Translations under genes and position numbers: made by a program | Assembly (NCBI RefSeq): GCF_020539505.1 | Contig: NZ_JACDXW010000002.1 | Coordinates: 62,001 to 126,000, forward strand | DNA: 64,000 nt | DNA from: Mesopusillimonas faecipullorum | GTDB lineage: Bacteria > Pseudomonadota > Gammaproteobacteria > Burkholderiales > Burkholderiaceae_B | Direction: 5' to 3' | Notes under the pieces: model-generated | The model's input: only the letters and a program-made list of their open reading frames with translations | What the model was told of the DNA's origin: nothing | The model's database searches: none | Shown here: piece by piece, positions 1-9,197 of the stretch | Layout: every line of letters begins with the position of its first letter | Numbering within the stretch: position 1 is the stretch's first letter

Positions 1-795
1 CTTCAGGGACTGTGCGGTACCGGCTTTGGCAAGCTCCAGGGTGACGCCTTCTATGGCTTGCTCTATTTTGTTGCTTTGGCTGGTGATGCTGATGCCATTG
101 ACGTCTATCAGGGCGTTGGTGGCTGCGACGCGCTCTTCCATGGCTGACGGCTGTGTGGCGTCGAAGCCCAACAGCGCTTGCAGGCTGTTGCCGAGGTCTG
201 TGCTGCTGACGCTGATATTGCTTAGGGCTGCGTCGGTACCGGTTTCGGCCGAAGTGAGTAGAAGGCGATGGGGCGTGTCCGAACCATCGTTGACCAGCGT
301 GGCGCGCACGCCAAGATCGGTATCCGCATTGATTGCGGCAACAAGGTCTTCCAGCGAGGTGGCTTGACTTTGAAGGTCGAGGGTGGATTGCTTGCCATCA
401 CCGAAGGTAAAGGTGATGAGACCACCATTGCCCAAAGAAGCTTTGCGGTCGGCCTGCCCGGCAGACACCAGGGTTTGAGACCCCGCCAGTTGTTGTACTT
501 CGATGCGATAGTCGCCAGCGATGGCCTTGCCACCGGCGCTGGCGGTAAAAGTATCCCCTGTGGTGGTGGCCTTGAGGGCGCCCAAGGTATTGCTTTTATT
601 GAGTGCTTCCGCAGCTGTTTTGACGTTTTCGACAGCGTTCTTGAGCGTGCCATACGCGGAAATGCGATTTTGAGTAGCGTCGTAGCGTGTCTTGATGAGG
701 GAGAGCGCTTGATTCTCGCTGGTGCGCAGATCGGTAAGCAATTGCTCGAGCGGTAAGCCCGAACCCACGCCGATATTAGAGATGGAAGTGGCCAT
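1..795 (-). CDS. fliD: Flagellar filament cap protein FliD, N-terminal 265 residues
   Basis: FliD caps the growing flagellar filament and helps flagellin subunits fold at the tip. The reading frame starts at the ATG complementary to 793-795 and stays open to the window edge, so the C-terminal part is missing. The N-terminus (MATSISNIGVGSGLPLEQLL) is the typical FliD opening, followed by the usual coiled N-terminal region and the Ala/Thr/Gly-rich D2-D3 part (for example ADRKASLGNGGLITFTFGDG). It lies 23 bases downstream of flaG on the same strand and should be transcribed with it from the sigma-28 promoter at 1301-1327. Identity is from sequence style and neighbours. Confidence 0.93.
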   Translation of the reverse strand, partial: MATSISNIGVGSGLPLEQLLTDLRTSENQALSLIKTRYDATQNRISAYGTLKNAVENVKTAAEALNKSNTLGALKATTTGDTFTASAGGKAIAGDYRIEVQQLAGSQTLVSAGQADRKASLGNGGLITFTFGDGKQSTLDLQSQATSLEDLVAAINADTDLGVRATLVNDGSDTPHRLLLTSAETGTDAALSNISVSSTDLGNSLQALLGFDATQPSAMEERVAATNALIDVNGISITSQSNKIEQAIEGVTLELAKAGTAQSLK

Positions 796-818
796 GATAG
801 GGATTCCGGTGACGGTGT

Positions 819-1202
819 TCAGGCTTTGGTATTAACGTGTTGGCCTTGCAGTTGAACGATCATTTTGGCAATGCGGATAACGGCATCGCTGGGAACCGTA
901 CGCAAGACTTCCCCGCTTTGGGAGTCGATGATGGAAACCACCAAGCGTTGGGCTTCTGGGTCTATGTCGAAGCGCATGCCAGTTGCCCAGGCCTGCAAAC
1001 CGTCGTTGATCTCATCCAACGAGCCGCTGAAACCATGCTGATCGGTTTGAGAGGATTGACCGCCGGTTGCGTTTCCCTTGTTTTGGCTGTCGCCCATTGC
1101 TGTGATTTGTGGAATGGCTTCCGGCAGAATGGGGCGCTCGGTTTCTCGGACCAGAGGCAACGAAGCGGCAGTCGAGGAGAGAGGATCGAGAGGATGTACC
1201 AT
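819..1202 (-). CDS. flaG: FlaG family flagellar protein
   Basis: FlaG proteins are small, poorly understood flagellar accessory proteins that affect filament length and usually sit just upstream of fliD, as here. The 127-residue product has a disordered, Gln/Ser-rich first half and then the conserved FlaG block from about residue 75 to the end: an FDIDPEAQRLVVSIIDSQSG strand region followed by GEVLRTVPSD and a short amphipathic helix (AVIRIAKMIVQLQG). Length and motif fit the family. The only good promoter upstream is the sigma-28 site at 1301-1327, about 100 bases before the start codon. Confidence 0.88.
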   Translation of the reverse strand: MVHPLDPLSSTAASLPLVRETERPILPEAIPQITAMGDSQNKGNATGGQSSQTDQHGFSGSLDEINDGLQAWATGMRFDIDPEAQRLVVSIIDSQSGEVLRTVPSDAVIRIAKMIVQLQGQHVNTKA

Positions 1203-1300
1203 GAAGAGGTCTCCTGAGCGGGGAGGGCTGGTGCGTGCAAGCTTGGCGCAAAGAGCCCTTGCCTAAGCCGGCGCGGCGGGCGTATTGCGGTTATGCCACG

Positions 1301-1327
1301 CTTACGGCCAGAATAAGAGAAACTTTA
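1301..1327 (-). promoter_or_regulatory. Sigma-28 (FliA) promoter for flaG-fliD
   Basis: Read on the minus strand, TAAAGTTT (1320-1327) is followed by exactly 11 bases and then GCCGTAAG (1301-1308). This fits the flagellar class 3 consensus TAAAGTTT-N11-GCCGATAA, with a full -35 and a near-full -10. It faces flaG-fliD, and its cognate sigma factor gene (fliA) diverges on the other side. Confidence 0.85.
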
Positions 1328-1444
1328 GCAGTCATGGCCCTAGCACTAATCACTGGAACAGTAAGGGAAAAGCCGGGTAGATCAGCGCGCCTTTTGCCGA
1401 GAAAGCGGCGAAAATGATAGTGCAAGCTTTCCGTCTCCGACCGC

Positions 1445-2185
1445 ATGGCTATTTCCGAAGAACAACTCATCAAACAGCATCTGCCCTTGGTTCGGCGTGC
1501 CGCGCTACAACTGATTGCGCGCTTACCGGCCAATGTGCAGCTTGACGATCTCATGCAAGCGGGCATGATAGGTTTGCTGGATGCCGCGCGCCGTTATCAG
1601 CAGATGGAGCAAGCACAGTTTGAAACCTACGCCCAGACCAGAGTCAGGGGCGCCATGTTGGATGAACTGCGCAGCCAGGATTGGCTACCGCGGGCTGTCA
1701 GGGGTAAAGCCAGGCAGATAGAGCTTGCCATCCAGAAATTGAACCATCAACTGCTGCGCCCACCCACTGACAGCGAGATTGCCGAATCCCTGGATATGGA
1801 AGTGGGCCAATATCACGAGTTGTTGGACGATGCCCACGGCGTGCAAGTTCTGCATTATGAAGACTTGCACGGCGGCCAGGATGCCGGCAGTGCGGTCGAA
1901 CTGGATAAAGCGGGAAGCACTACGCCGCAAAACCAGTTGTATATAAAACGTCTGCGTGAAGCCTTGGTTCAAGCGATAGGGGCACTGCCAGAACGCGAGC
2001 GCTTATTGCTCTCTTTGCAGTTCGAACATGATATGACTCAGAAAGAAATCAGCCTTACCATGGGTGTAAGCGAGGGGCGGGTGTCACAGTTACGCTCTCA
2101 AGCCATTGCCCGTATTCGGGCCGAACTGGGTGAAAACGACTGGACGCAGAGCGCCGACGAAGATATTCTCGAGAAACTAATCTAA
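1445..2185 (+). CDS. fliA: RNA polymerase sigma factor FliA (sigma-28)
   Basis: FliA directs transcription of late flagellar, motility and chemotaxis genes. The 246-residue protein has region 2 (LDDLMQAGMIGLLDAARRY, residues about 34-53; FETYAQTRVRGAMLDELR), region 3 (about 95-150) and region 4 with the helix-turn-helix (ALPERERLLLSLQFEHDMTQ, then KEISLTMGVSEGRVSQLRSQ). Length matches FliA of other proteobacteria (about 240). It is divergent from flaG-fliD, which carries a sigma-28 promoter. The start ATG follows TCCGACCGC without a strong ribosome site, and no better in-frame start is present. Confidence 0.95.
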   Translation: MAISEEQLIKQHLPLVRRAALQLIARLPANVQLDDLMQAGMIGLLDAARRYQQMEQAQFETYAQTRVRGAMLDELRSQDWLPRAVRGKARQIELAIQKLNHQLLRPPTDSEIAESLDMEVGQYHELLDDAHGVQVLHYEDLHGGQDAGSAVELDKAGSTTPQNQLYIKRLREALVQAIGALPERERLLLSLQFEHDMTQKEISLTMGVSEGRVSQLRSQAIARIRAELGENDWTQSADEDILEKLI

Positions 2186-2254
2186 GCCGTTTCCCTGGAA
2201 ACGGGGGACGAAAGTGAGAGATGATATGCGTTTTTCGTCTCCGAGGGGATGGTT

Positions 2255-3103
2255 ATGCGTATTGGTCGGTCACGTAAAAGTGAGAATATTGAAGATCGTA
2301 GGGCTGCGGGCCCGCGGGTGGGCAAGGGTAAGCTAGGTATAGGCACGCTGGTTCTGGTGCTGGCAGCGCTGTACTTTGGCATTGATCCTTCAGTGGTGTT
2401 GCAATTGGCCGAGGCGCCGCAGCAGCAAGGGGCGCACCAGACCGTCCAGACAGGAGCCCCCTCTGATCCTCAGGGCGAGTTCGTTGCTCGGGTGTTGGGC
2501 GATACCGAGGATGTCTGGCGCTCAGTCATGCAGTCTCAAACCAATGGCAGCTATCAAGACGCCACCGTGGTGTTGTATAGGGGGGCCACGCCTACCGCGT
2601 GTGGCACCGGTCAATCGGCCATGGGGCCGTTTTATTGTCCGGCAGATGCAAAGATCTATGTGGATCTTGCTTTTTTCGACGAACTTGAGCATCAGTTGAA
2701 TGCGCCGGGTGAGTTTGCCCGCGCCTATGTCTTGGCGCACGAGGTTGGTCACCACGTTCAGAATCTGCTTGGCACCCTGGATCGCGTGAATCGCGAACGT
2801 AGTCGTTTACCCGAGGTGGCTGCCAACCGCTTGTCCGTTCTAACCGAACTTCAGGCAGACTGCTACGCGGGGGTGTGGGCTCATCACGCACAAGCGCAGC
2901 GGGGCATCCTGGAAGACGGAGACATCGAGCGGGGGCTGGCGGCAGCCAGTGCTGTAGGCGACGACACTCTGCAGCGACGCGCGGGTGGCCGGGTGGTACC
3001 CGACTCTTTCACGCATGGGAGTTCGCAGCAACGCATGCAATGGTTTGCACAAGGATGGCAAACTGGCCGCTTGGCCGATTGCGACCCTTTTGCCTTATCC
3101 TGA
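2255..3103 (+). CDS. ypfJ: Neutral zinc metallopeptidase, YpfJ family
   Basis: This is a membrane-anchored predicted zinc metallopeptidase of the YpfJ (zinc_peptidase) family, whose substrate is unknown. A single transmembrane segment (LGIGTLVLVLAALYFG, about residues 27-42) is followed by a soluble domain with the zinc site HEVGHH (about 170) and a downstream ELQADCYAGVWAHH motif supplying a third ligand. An upstream in-frame ATG at 2249 directly abuts GAGGGG (2243-2248), so the ATG at 2255, six bases beyond that sequence, is the better start. The product has 282 residues, normal for the family. Confidence 0.88.
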   Translation: MRIGRSRKSENIEDRRAAGPRVGKGKLGIGTLVLVLAALYFGIDPSVVLQLAEAPQQQGAHQTVQTGAPSDPQGEFVARVLGDTEDVWRSVMQSQTNGSYQDATVVLYRGATPTACGTGQSAMGPFYCPADAKIYVDLAFFDELEHQLNAPGEFARAYVLAHEVGHHVQNLLGTLDRVNRERSRLPEVAANRLSVLTELQADCYAGVWAHHAQAQRGILEDGDIERGLAAASAVGDDTLQRRAGGRVVPDSFTHGSSQQRMQWFAQGWQTGRLADCDPFALS

Positions 3104-3149
3104 CCATGTCACCCGCTGGCTTAGGGGCTGAAAATATAGGGGGCTCTCA

Positions 3150-3748
3150 ATGTCTGTCTTGCGGTGCTTGTTGACGAGTGTATTGATAGCCATGTTTGCC
3201 GTATTGGCAGGTACTTTGGTATTGGTAGCCGACACCAAGCGCCAGCATCTGAGCGAACAACAAGAAAGCCACGCCCGGCAAGCCGCTGCCGCCTTGGCGC
3301 TGATGCTTGAACAGGTCTCGGATCAGACCGCCGAGCAGCGTGCACCATGCTGGCCAGACATCGTAGCGTGACGCCCAGGCTGATCATCGAGTTGGATGCC
3401 TTTGCGCTTTCTGCACAGGCTCAACGAGATTATGGCAACGATATCGTGAGTCTGTGCAGACGCTTGCACAGTGAGTTCGGTATGCGTGTGGGCTTGCGTG
3501 CCCTGACCCAGCAAATAGAAGTCATGTATCGCCTAGGCGAGCTGGCATGTGCTTACGTCAAACTGGGTGAAGACTTCATCGATTTGCTTCAGGGCTCTAC
3601 AGGTGCTCGCGAACTACTGCGAGCCCTGGTGCGCACGGCCCGCACCGGCGGCATCGAAGTGGTAACGATGCGGGTCTCGGATGGCGATGAGCGTGAGTGG
3701 CTCAGGCGCGAAGGGGTGGGTTCACTGCAGCTGGAGCGTGCGCACTAG
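3150..3748 (+). pseudogene. Remnant of a LapD-like (LapD_MoxY N-terminal / EAL) c-di-GMP receptor protein
   Basis: Two frames together read as the two ends of one large protein. Frame A (3150-3371) begins MSVLRCLLTSVLIAMFAVLAG, one membrane segment, then a helix (QHLSEQQESHARQAAAALAL) typical of LapD/MoxY N-termini. Frame B (about 3347-3748) is the C-terminal part of an EAL domain (PRLIIELDAFAL, MRVGLRALTQQIE, ELACAYVKLGEDFI, GGIEVVTMRVSD). The periplasmic loop, HAMP, GGDEF and most of the EAL, around 400 residues in intact relatives, are missing and the frame shifts at the junction near 3345. A deletion therefore destroyed the gene. An AGGGGG-like ribosome site remains at about 3138-3143. 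Confidence 0.75.
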
Positions 3749-3753
3749 GCCAC

Positions 3754-4395
3754 TTAGGATGCGCGCCACGGCATCAAAGTGCTAAGGCCGGCTTGCTCGA
3801 TGAGGGCGTAGGTTTCACGTATGGGCAAACCCATAATGCCACTGTGGCTCCCGGCAATATGACTGACAAACAGCGCGGCACGGCCTTGGATGGCGTAGGC
3901 TCCAGCTTTGCCCATAGGCTCGCCGGTGCGGCAATAATCGACGATTTCCTCATCTTTCAGATGGGCGAAAGAGACTTCACTTATGCTTAAAGCATGCAAG
4001 CGTTTAGCGCCTACGTCTATTACCACTGCGCTTAGAACTTGATGAGTGGTGCCGGAAAGCCTGCGAAGGAAGAGCGCGGCTTGCTCTGCATCGTTGGGCT
4101 TGCCAAAAATCTCGTCACCCAGCGCAACGGTGGTGTCAGCCGCCAAAATGGGCTGTCCACTTGATTGGGCCTCATGAGTTTCCAACCATTGGCGCGCACG
4201 CTGAGCTTTATCGTAAGCAGTGCGGCATACATAATCAATGGGAGATTCGCCTGCTAGCCTGGGCTCATCTTCGCCGGGTGGAGAGGGTACTCGCAGCACT
4301 TCGTGACGTACCTGCATCTGATCAAGAAGCTCGCGTCGGCGCGGACTGGCTGACGCCAGCCAGAGTTTATTGGGGTGAGAAATCGAAGTGCCCAT
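3754..4395 (-). CDS. maf: Maf family nucleoside triphosphate pyrophosphatase
   Basis: Maf proteins hydrolyse non-canonical or modified nucleoside triphosphates to monophosphates, cleaning the nucleotide pool. The signature SASPRRREL (about residues 14-22) and the ILAADTTVALGDEIFGKP block (about 83-100) are present, as is the GAYAIQG segment. The length of 213 residues is usual. The start codon shares one base with the stop of rlmH (TGATG arrangement), implying translational coupling at the end of a tight operon. Which Maf subfamily (dTTP/UTP or 7-methyl-GTP) cannot be decided by eye. Confidence 0.92.
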   Translation of the reverse strand: MGTSISHPNKLWLASASPRRRELLDQMQVRHEVLRVPSPPGEDEPRLAGESPIDYVCRTAYDKAQRARQWLETHEAQSSGQPILAADTTVALGDEIFGKPNDAEQAALFLRRLSGTTHQVLSAVVIDVGAKRLHALSISEVSFAHLKDEEIVDYCRTGEPMGKAGAYAIQGRAALFVSHIAGSHSGIMGLPIRETYALIEQAGLSTLMPWRAS

Positions 4396-4865
4396 CAGCT
4401 GCGATGATAAGGGTGGTTAACCATAATGGCCCAGGCGCGATAGAGTTGCTCGGCCAGGATGACACGAACCATTGGGTGTGGCAGGGTCAGTGAAGACAAT
4501 CGCATCAGCCCGTCGCAGCGACGCTTAAAGTCGGCATCCAGCCCGTCGGGGCCCCCTATGATCAGGGCAACATCACGACCTTGTTCGCGCCAGCCCGTCA
4601 GCTGTGCAGACAACTGCATGGTGGTGAGGTCCTTGCCATGTTCGTCCAGTGCAATACGCAAGGCTCGTGGGGGCAAAGCAGCCTCAAGGCGAGTGGCCTC
4701 GGCTTGCATCAACTGAGGGGTGGACTTGCCGCTGGTACGCGGTTCGGGCTTGATTTCTTTGAGTTCTAGGCTGCAGTCTGCGGGCAGGCGTTGTGCGTAC
4801 TCATGCCAACCGGTTTCCACCCATTTGGGCATGCGGGTGCCGACGGCAAAAACTAACAAACGCAT
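4395..4865 (-). CDS. rlmH: 23S rRNA pseudouridine-1915 N3-methyltransferase RlmH
   Basis: RlmH is a small SPOUT-class methyltransferase that uses S-adenosylmethionine to methylate pseudouridine 1915 in helix 69 of 23S rRNA, acting on assembled ribosomes. The 156-residue product shows the family pattern: N-terminal [19 protein letters not shown], the cofactor-binding knot region [13 protein letters not shown] (about 98-110) and the C-terminal [20 protein letters not shown] with the final NHPYHRS. It overlaps both neighbours by one base (TGATG), following rsfS as in many bacteria. Confidence 0.96.
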   Translation of the reverse strand: MRLLVFAVGTRMPKWVETGWHEYAQRLPADCSLELKEIKPEPRTSGKSTPQLMQAEATRLEAALPPRALRIALDEHGKDLTTMQLSAQLTGWREQGRDVALIIGGPDGLDADFKRRCDGLMRLSSLTLPHPMVRVILAEQLYRAWAIMVNHPYHRS

Positions 4866-5278
4866 CAGTAATCAGCCGCGTCCGTTTCTGTATGGCCGAT
4901 GTTGGCAAAACCTGCCACAGGCTGGCTGGATTGCGGCAGCAGCTTGACGCGCACAGGTTTGCCACCCCAGACTTCTTCCAGGTTGTAATACTGGCGAATA
5001 GCGGGCTGCATGCAGTGCACGACGATATCGCCTAAATCGAGCAACACCCATTCGCCGCTATCTTGGCCTTCGTAGGCCAAAATGGGCAATTTGTGCTCAC
5101 GTACTTTTTGCGCCACGCTCTCGGCCAAAGCGCGGGTTTGCCGATTGGAGCTACCGCTGGCGATGACGACGCGGTCAAACAAGCCGGTGAGATGCGTGGT
5201 GTTGAAGATTTTTATGTCTTGAGCTTTGACGTCTTCAAGAGCGTCAATGACCAAGCGTTGAAGTTTTGTAAGTTCCAT
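4865..5278 (-). CDS. rsfS: Ribosomal silencing factor RsfS
   Basis: RsfS binds ribosomal protein uL14 on the large subunit and blocks joining with the small subunit when nutrients are short. The 137-residue protein contains the family core: [38 protein letters not shown], and [30 protein letters not shown]. It lies between nadD and rlmH, its usual place. The C-terminal tail of about 25 residues is variable in the family. Confidence 0.95.
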   Translation of the reverse strand: MELTKLQRLVIDALEDVKAQDIKIFNTTHLTGLFDRVVIASGSSNRQTRALAESVAQKVREHKLPILAYEGQDSGEWVLLDLGDIVVHCMQPAIRQYYNLEEVWGGKPVRVKLLPQSSQPVAGFANIGHTETDAADY

Positions 5279-5306
5279 GGCGCAACTATAACGCAGGAGA
5301 AGGGGC

Positions 5307-5921
5307 CTAGGCAGCTTGGTACAGCCTCTGGGTGTGGATGTATTGCAACACCGATTCGTCTAGTAGATGATCAACCGTTTGCCCTTGGGCAAGCCTTTGG
5401 CGAATGGCTGTGGCGGAAATGCTAAGCGGGGCGAAAGGTAAAAAAATTAGGGTACGGCCTTGCGTTTCAAGGTGTGTTAACAAGGCCTGAGGCGTCTGTG
5501 GGTCGGCACCTGGGCGTTGAGCGACGACCAGCCGCACCATCGATGCGACCTCTTGCCAGCGGTGCCAAGTGCAAAAATTATTCAATTGATCAGAGCCCAG
5601 TATCCAGTAATACTCGGTATTTCCAGGCAAGGCCAACAGGGTGTCTATGGTGTAACTGGCACCGCCTCTGTTGATTTCTATGGGGTTGACGGATAGACCG
5701 GGGCGATCGCGTACCGCCAGTTGCAGCATGTGCAAACGCTGGCTTGCCGAGGCGGCAAGCCCGGTTTTTTGCCAAGGTGCCGCAGCGGGAATCAACTGCA
5801 CTTCGTCTAGCGAGAGCGTGTGCAAAGCCGTTTCGGCCAAGGCGATGTGAGCCAGGTGAACGGGGTCGAAACTGCCGCCCAGCAAACCTATTTTGCTGGG
5901 CTTGCCTTCATTTACAGCCAT
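5307..5921 (-). CDS. nadD: Nicotinate-nucleotide adenylyltransferase NadD
   Basis: NadD transfers AMP from ATP to nicotinate mononucleotide, making deamido-NAD in NAD synthesis. The nucleotidyltransferase signature [12 protein letters not shown] (about residues 15-26) and the C-terminal [11 protein letters not shown] (the ISSTxIR motif) are present, with the [17 protein letters not shown] substrate region between. The 204-residue length is typical. The ATG (5919-5921) overlaps the end of hemF by 10 bases. Confidence 0.95.
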   Translation of the reverse strand: MAVNEGKPSKIGLLGGSFDPVHLAHIALAETALHTLSLDEVQLIPAAAPWQKTGLAASASQRLHMLQLAVRDRPGLSVNPIEINRGGASYTIDTLLALPGNTEYYWILGSDQLNNFCTWHRWQEVASMVRLVVAQRPGADPQTPQALLTHLETQGRTLIFLPFAPLSISATAIRQRLAQGQTVDHLLDESVLQYIHTQRLYQAA

Positions 5922-6820
5922 TCGCGCGGTTTCAGGTAATCGTACAGTTCAGCTTCGGGGCTGCCGGCTTCGGGTGTCCAGTTATAACGCCAGTTGGCCA
6001 CGGGCGGCATGGAAAGCAGAATGGATTCGGTGCGCCCGCCCGACTGCAGGCCAAACAAAGTGCCGCGGTCAAACACAAGATTGAATTCCACGTAACGCCC
6101 ACGCCGGTAAGCCTGGAAGTCGCGTTCGCGTTGGCCGAAAGGTATATCGCGGCGCTTCTCGACGATGGGCATGTAAGCATCCAGGAAACTGTTGCCCACC
6201 GACTGCGTCAGGGCGAAGCTGGTGTCGAAGTCGGGCTGGTTCAGGTCGTCGAAGAACAAACCGCCTACGCCGCGAGTCTCTTGGCGATGCTTCAGATAAA
6301 AATATTGATCGCACCAAGTTTTGTAAGCGGGGTACTTGTCTTCGCCGAAGGGCTGAACGGCGTCGCGGCAGACTTGATGAAAGTGACGAGCGTCTTCTTC
6401 AAAGACATAGTAGGGCGTTAAGTCGAGCCCGCCGCCAAACCAGAAAATGTCTTTGGCGCCATCCTCGGTGGCGGCGGCCGTGAACAAGCGCACGTTCATG
6501 TGCGTGGTAGGCACATAGGGGTTGCGAGGATGCAGCACCATGGAAACGCCCATGGCCTCCCAGGCGCGCCCTGCGATTTCGGGGCGCTGCGCGGTGGCCG
6601 AAGGGGGCAAGGTTTTGCCTTGCACGTGGCTAAACAACACGCCTGCACGTTCAAATAGTCGACCGCCTTCGAGCAACTTGGACACCCCTCCACCCCCTTC
6701 GGCACGCGTCCAGGCATCGGACTGGAAAGGAGTGCCATCAGCCTGTTCCAGGGCTTGCACGATGCGTGCCTGCAGTTGGGTGAAGTACTCGTAGGCGGAT
6801 GGGATGGGAAGTTGGCTCAT
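5912..6820 (-). CDS. hemF: Oxygen-dependent coproporphyrinogen III oxidase HemF
   Basis: HemF uses molecular oxygen to decarboxylate coproporphyrinogen III to protoporphyrinogen IX in haem synthesis. Family motifs are clear: [32 protein letters not shown], the [13 protein letters not shown] block and a C-terminal [20 protein letters not shown] and [11 protein letters not shown]. The frame is open 66 bases further upstream, but the ATG at 6818-6820 (MSQLPIPS) follows a GGAGACCACC ribosome site and gives 302 residues, the normal length. It follows purD by 28 bases. Confidence 0.96.
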   Translation of the reverse strand: MSQLPIPSAYEYFTQLQARIVQALEQADGTPFQSDAWTRAEGGGGVSKLLEGGRLFERAGVLFSHVQGKTLPPSATAQRPEIAGRAWEAMGVSMVLHPRNPYVPTTHMNVRLFTAAATEDGAKDIFWFGGGLDLTPYYVFEEDARHFHQVCRDAVQPFGEDKYPAYKTWCDQYFYLKHRQETRGVGGLFFDDLNQPDFDTSFALTQSVGNSFLDAYMPIVEKRRDIPFGQRERDFQAYRRGRYVEFNLVFDRGTLFGLQSGGRTESILLSMPPVANWRYNWTPEAGSPEAELYDYLKPREWL

Positions 6821-6848
6821 GGTGGTCTCCGGATGCAGCGATAGAGAG

Positions 6849-8138
6849 TCAATCGGTAGCGTTGGGGGCAAGCGCACGCCAAGCAATATCTTTGCGGTAT
6901 TGTGCGCCGTCGAAATGAATGGTTTGTATCGCCTGGTAGGCAGTAGCCCGAGCTTGCTCGACAGTGTCGGCGAGCGCTGTCACGCACAGCACGCGGCCAC
7001 CGGAGGTACGTACCGTACCGCCGTCCAACGTTGTGCCGGCATGGAAGACGACGCAGTCGGGACGTGGGGCGGGCAAGTTGGTGATGGCATCGCCGGTACG
7101 AGGGGTACCTGGATAGTTGGCTGCAGCCATCACTACCCCTAATGCCGTGCGCGGGTTCCAATCGATCTGGGCTTGCGACAATGTGCCGTTGACCGCGTGT
7201 TCCAGTACCGTAGAGAAGTCACTATCTACGCGTAGCAGTATGGGCTGGGTTTCTGGATCACCCATGCGGCAGTTGAATTCAAGCACCTTGATGACGCGGC
7301 TTTCGTCAGGGCCCGGGCCTATCATGACGCCGGCATACAGAAAGCCGGTATAAGGGTGACCCTCTTGGGCCATGCCTTTAAGCGTAGGTTGGATCACTTC
7401 GCGCATGATGCGCTCGTGCAGCACTGGAGTAACGATGGGGGCCGGCGAGTAGGCGCCCATGCCACCGGTGTTGGGGCCTTGATCGCCATCAAGCAGACGC
7501 TTATGGTCTTGGCTGGATGCCAGAGGTAGCGCTTGCTGATCGTCACACATGACGATGAAACTGGCTTCTTCGCCTTGCAGGCATTCTTCGATAACTACGC
7601 GCCCGCCGCCCGCGGGGCCGTTGTCGCCTATCATGGCATCGATAGCATCATGGGCCTCTTGGACGGAGGTGGCTACCACCACACCCTTGCCTGCAGCCAA
7701 GCCGTCTGCTTTGACGACAATAGGCGCTCCTTGCTGGCTGACGTAAGCACGCGCAGCTTGGGCGTCGGTAAAGGTTTGGTAGTGGGCGGTGGAAATACCG
7801 TGGCGAACCATGAAGGCCTTGGCGTAATCCTTGGAGCTTTCTAGCTGCGCGGCGGCTTTGGTGGGGCCGAATATTTTCAGGCCCGCGGCACGGAACACAT
7901 CAACCACGCCTGCAGCCAAGGGCGCCTCGGGGCCAACGACGGTGAAGGCGATACCTTCGTTGAGCACGAACGCAGCCAGCTCATCGGCTTGAGTCAGGGG
8001 TAGGTTCTCGAGCTTGGGCTCGATAGCGGTACCGCCGTTACCGGGCGCGACGTAAACCTGCTCTACGCGGGAAGATTGAGCCAGGCGCCAAGCCAGGGCA
8101 TGTTCGCGGCCGCCACCGCCTATGACGAGAAGTTTCAT
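6849..8138 (-). CDS. purD: Phosphoribosylamine-glycine ligase PurD (GAR synthetase)
   Basis: PurD ligates glycine to 5-phosphoribosylamine using ATP, the second step of purine synthesis. The 429-residue protein starts [19 protein letters not shown], the standard GARS N-terminus, followed by the ATP-grasp domain ([18 protein letters not shown] at about 140-157; [34 protein letters not shown]) and the C-terminal GARS_C domain. It lies downstream of yebC and upstream of hemF on the same strand. Confidence 0.97.
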   Translation of the reverse strand: MKLLVIGGGGREHALAWRLAQSSRVEQVYVAPGNGGTAIEPKLENLPLTQADELAAFVLNEGIAFTVVGPEAPLAAGVVDVFRAAGLKIFGPTKAAAQLESSKDYAKAFMVRHGISTAHYQTFTDAQAARAYVSQQGAPIVVKADGLAAGKGVVVATSVQEAHDAIDAMIGDNGPAGGGRVVIEECLQGEEASFIVMCDDQQALPLASSQDHKRLLDGDQGPNTGGMGAYSPAPIVTPVLHERIMREVIQPTLKGMAQEGHPYTGFLYAGVMIGPGPDESRVIKVLEFNCRMGDPETQPILLRVDSDFSTVLEHAVNGTLSQAQIDWNPRTALGVVMAAANYPGTPRTGDAITNLPAPRPDCVVFHAGTTLDGGTVRTSGGRVLCVTALADTVEQARATAYQAIQTIHFDGAQYRKDIAWRALAPNATD

Positions 8139-8184
8139 GATGCAGTCTGGAAAATAGAAGTTAATGTTAATGGGTATGGCAACT

Positions 8185-8212
8185 CAGAGGCTTGATACAA
8201 ATCAAGCCTCTG
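8185..8212. repeat. Perfect 12-bp inverted repeat between yebC and purD
   Basis: CAGAGGCTTGAT (8185-8196), a 4-base loop and ATCAAGCCTCTG (8201-8212) form a perfect 12-bp stem. It sits 39 bases past the yebC stop and 47 bases before the purD start. No run of T follows on either strand, so it is not a standard terminator. It may stabilise or separate the two transcripts. Confidence 0.6.
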
Positions 8213-8251
8213 GGTGACACATAGCCGACGCCAGTGTTACTGGGGTAGGTG

Positions 8252-8983
8252 TTATTCCGCTTCGTCCATGACGGCGGTGGTATAGACCTCCTGCACGTCG
8301 TCCAGGCTTTCCAGCATATCCAGCAGTTTTTGCATTTTCTCGGCATCGCTGCCGCTCAGTTCGGTTTCGTTCAAGGCTTTCATGACGACCTCTTGAACCT
8401 CAGGCACCAGGCCGGCGTTCTCGAAGGCGGCCTTGACGGCACTGTATTCGGATGGCGCGCAAACGACTTCGATCAGGCCGTCTTCATCGGTGGTGACGTC
8501 TTCGGCACCGGCTTCAAGCGCGGCTTCCATGACGGCCTCTTCGGAGGTGCCCGGTGCAAATAAAAACTGGCCGCAATGTTTGAACATGAAGGCTACCGAT
8601 CCGTCTTGCCCAAGGTTGCCGCCATTTTTGGAAAAGGCGTGGCGCACCTCAGGGGCGGTGCGCATGCGGTTATCGGTCATGCAATCGACCAGCACCGCCG
8701 CGCCGCCCGGGCCGTAGCCTTCGTAACGGATTTCTTCGTAGTTGGCGCCGTCGGCACCGCCAGTACCGCGCTGAATGGCACGCTGGATGTTGTCCTTGGG
8801 CATATTGGCAGCGGTGGCTTTGTCCCAGGCCATGCGCAGACGCGGGTTGGCGTCTGGGTCGGCGCCGCCGGCGCGCGCGGCAACGGTGATTTCACGAATG
8901 ATTTTGGTCCAGAGCTTACCCCGCTTTGCGTCTTGACGACCCTTGCGGTGCTGGATGTTCGCCCATTTACTGTGTCCGGCCAT
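8252..8983 (-). CDS. yebC: YebC/PmpR family protein (TACO1-like)
   Basis: YebC-family proteins are small three-domain proteins. Some have been described as DNA-binding transcriptional regulators, and recent work links the family to relief of ribosome stalling. The product opens [20 protein letters not shown], the family signature, continues with [34 protein letters not shown] and [20 protein letters not shown], and ends with an acidic tail. Its 243 residues match the family. The gene is divergent from the HerA-like ATPase gene. Confidence 0.96.
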   Translation of the reverse strand: MAGHSKWANIQHRKGRQDAKRGKLWTKIIREITVAARAGGADPDANPRLRMAWDKATAANMPKDNIQRAIQRGTGGADGANYEEIRYEGYGPGGAAVLVDCMTDNRMRTAPEVRHAFSKNGGNLGQDGSVAFMFKHCGQFLFAPGTSEEAVMEAALEAGAEDVTTDEDGLIEVVCAPSEYSAVKAAFENAGLVPEVQEVVMKALNETELSGSDAEKMQKLLDMLESLDDVQEVYTTAVMDEAE

Positions 8984-9197
8984 ATTTTGCTGTGCAGATG
9001 CGTGAAAAATGAATGAATGAACGTGTATTGAATAGGGATTTTAGCTGCTTGACGGATTCACCGCGCTGTCAAGGTGGCGCATGGTGTTTATTGACCGCCC
9101 ATTCGAGAGGAAGACGGATAAAATCGGCACTTGTTCAAGCCTTCTAATTTTGATGCGCGCTGTTGGCCTGCCAGCAGGCCATACCCCAGGAGACACT

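Noticed and set aside
9081-9197. N-terminal extension of the HerA-like ATPase
   Set aside because: The ATG at 9198 has a good ribosome site and the family opening.
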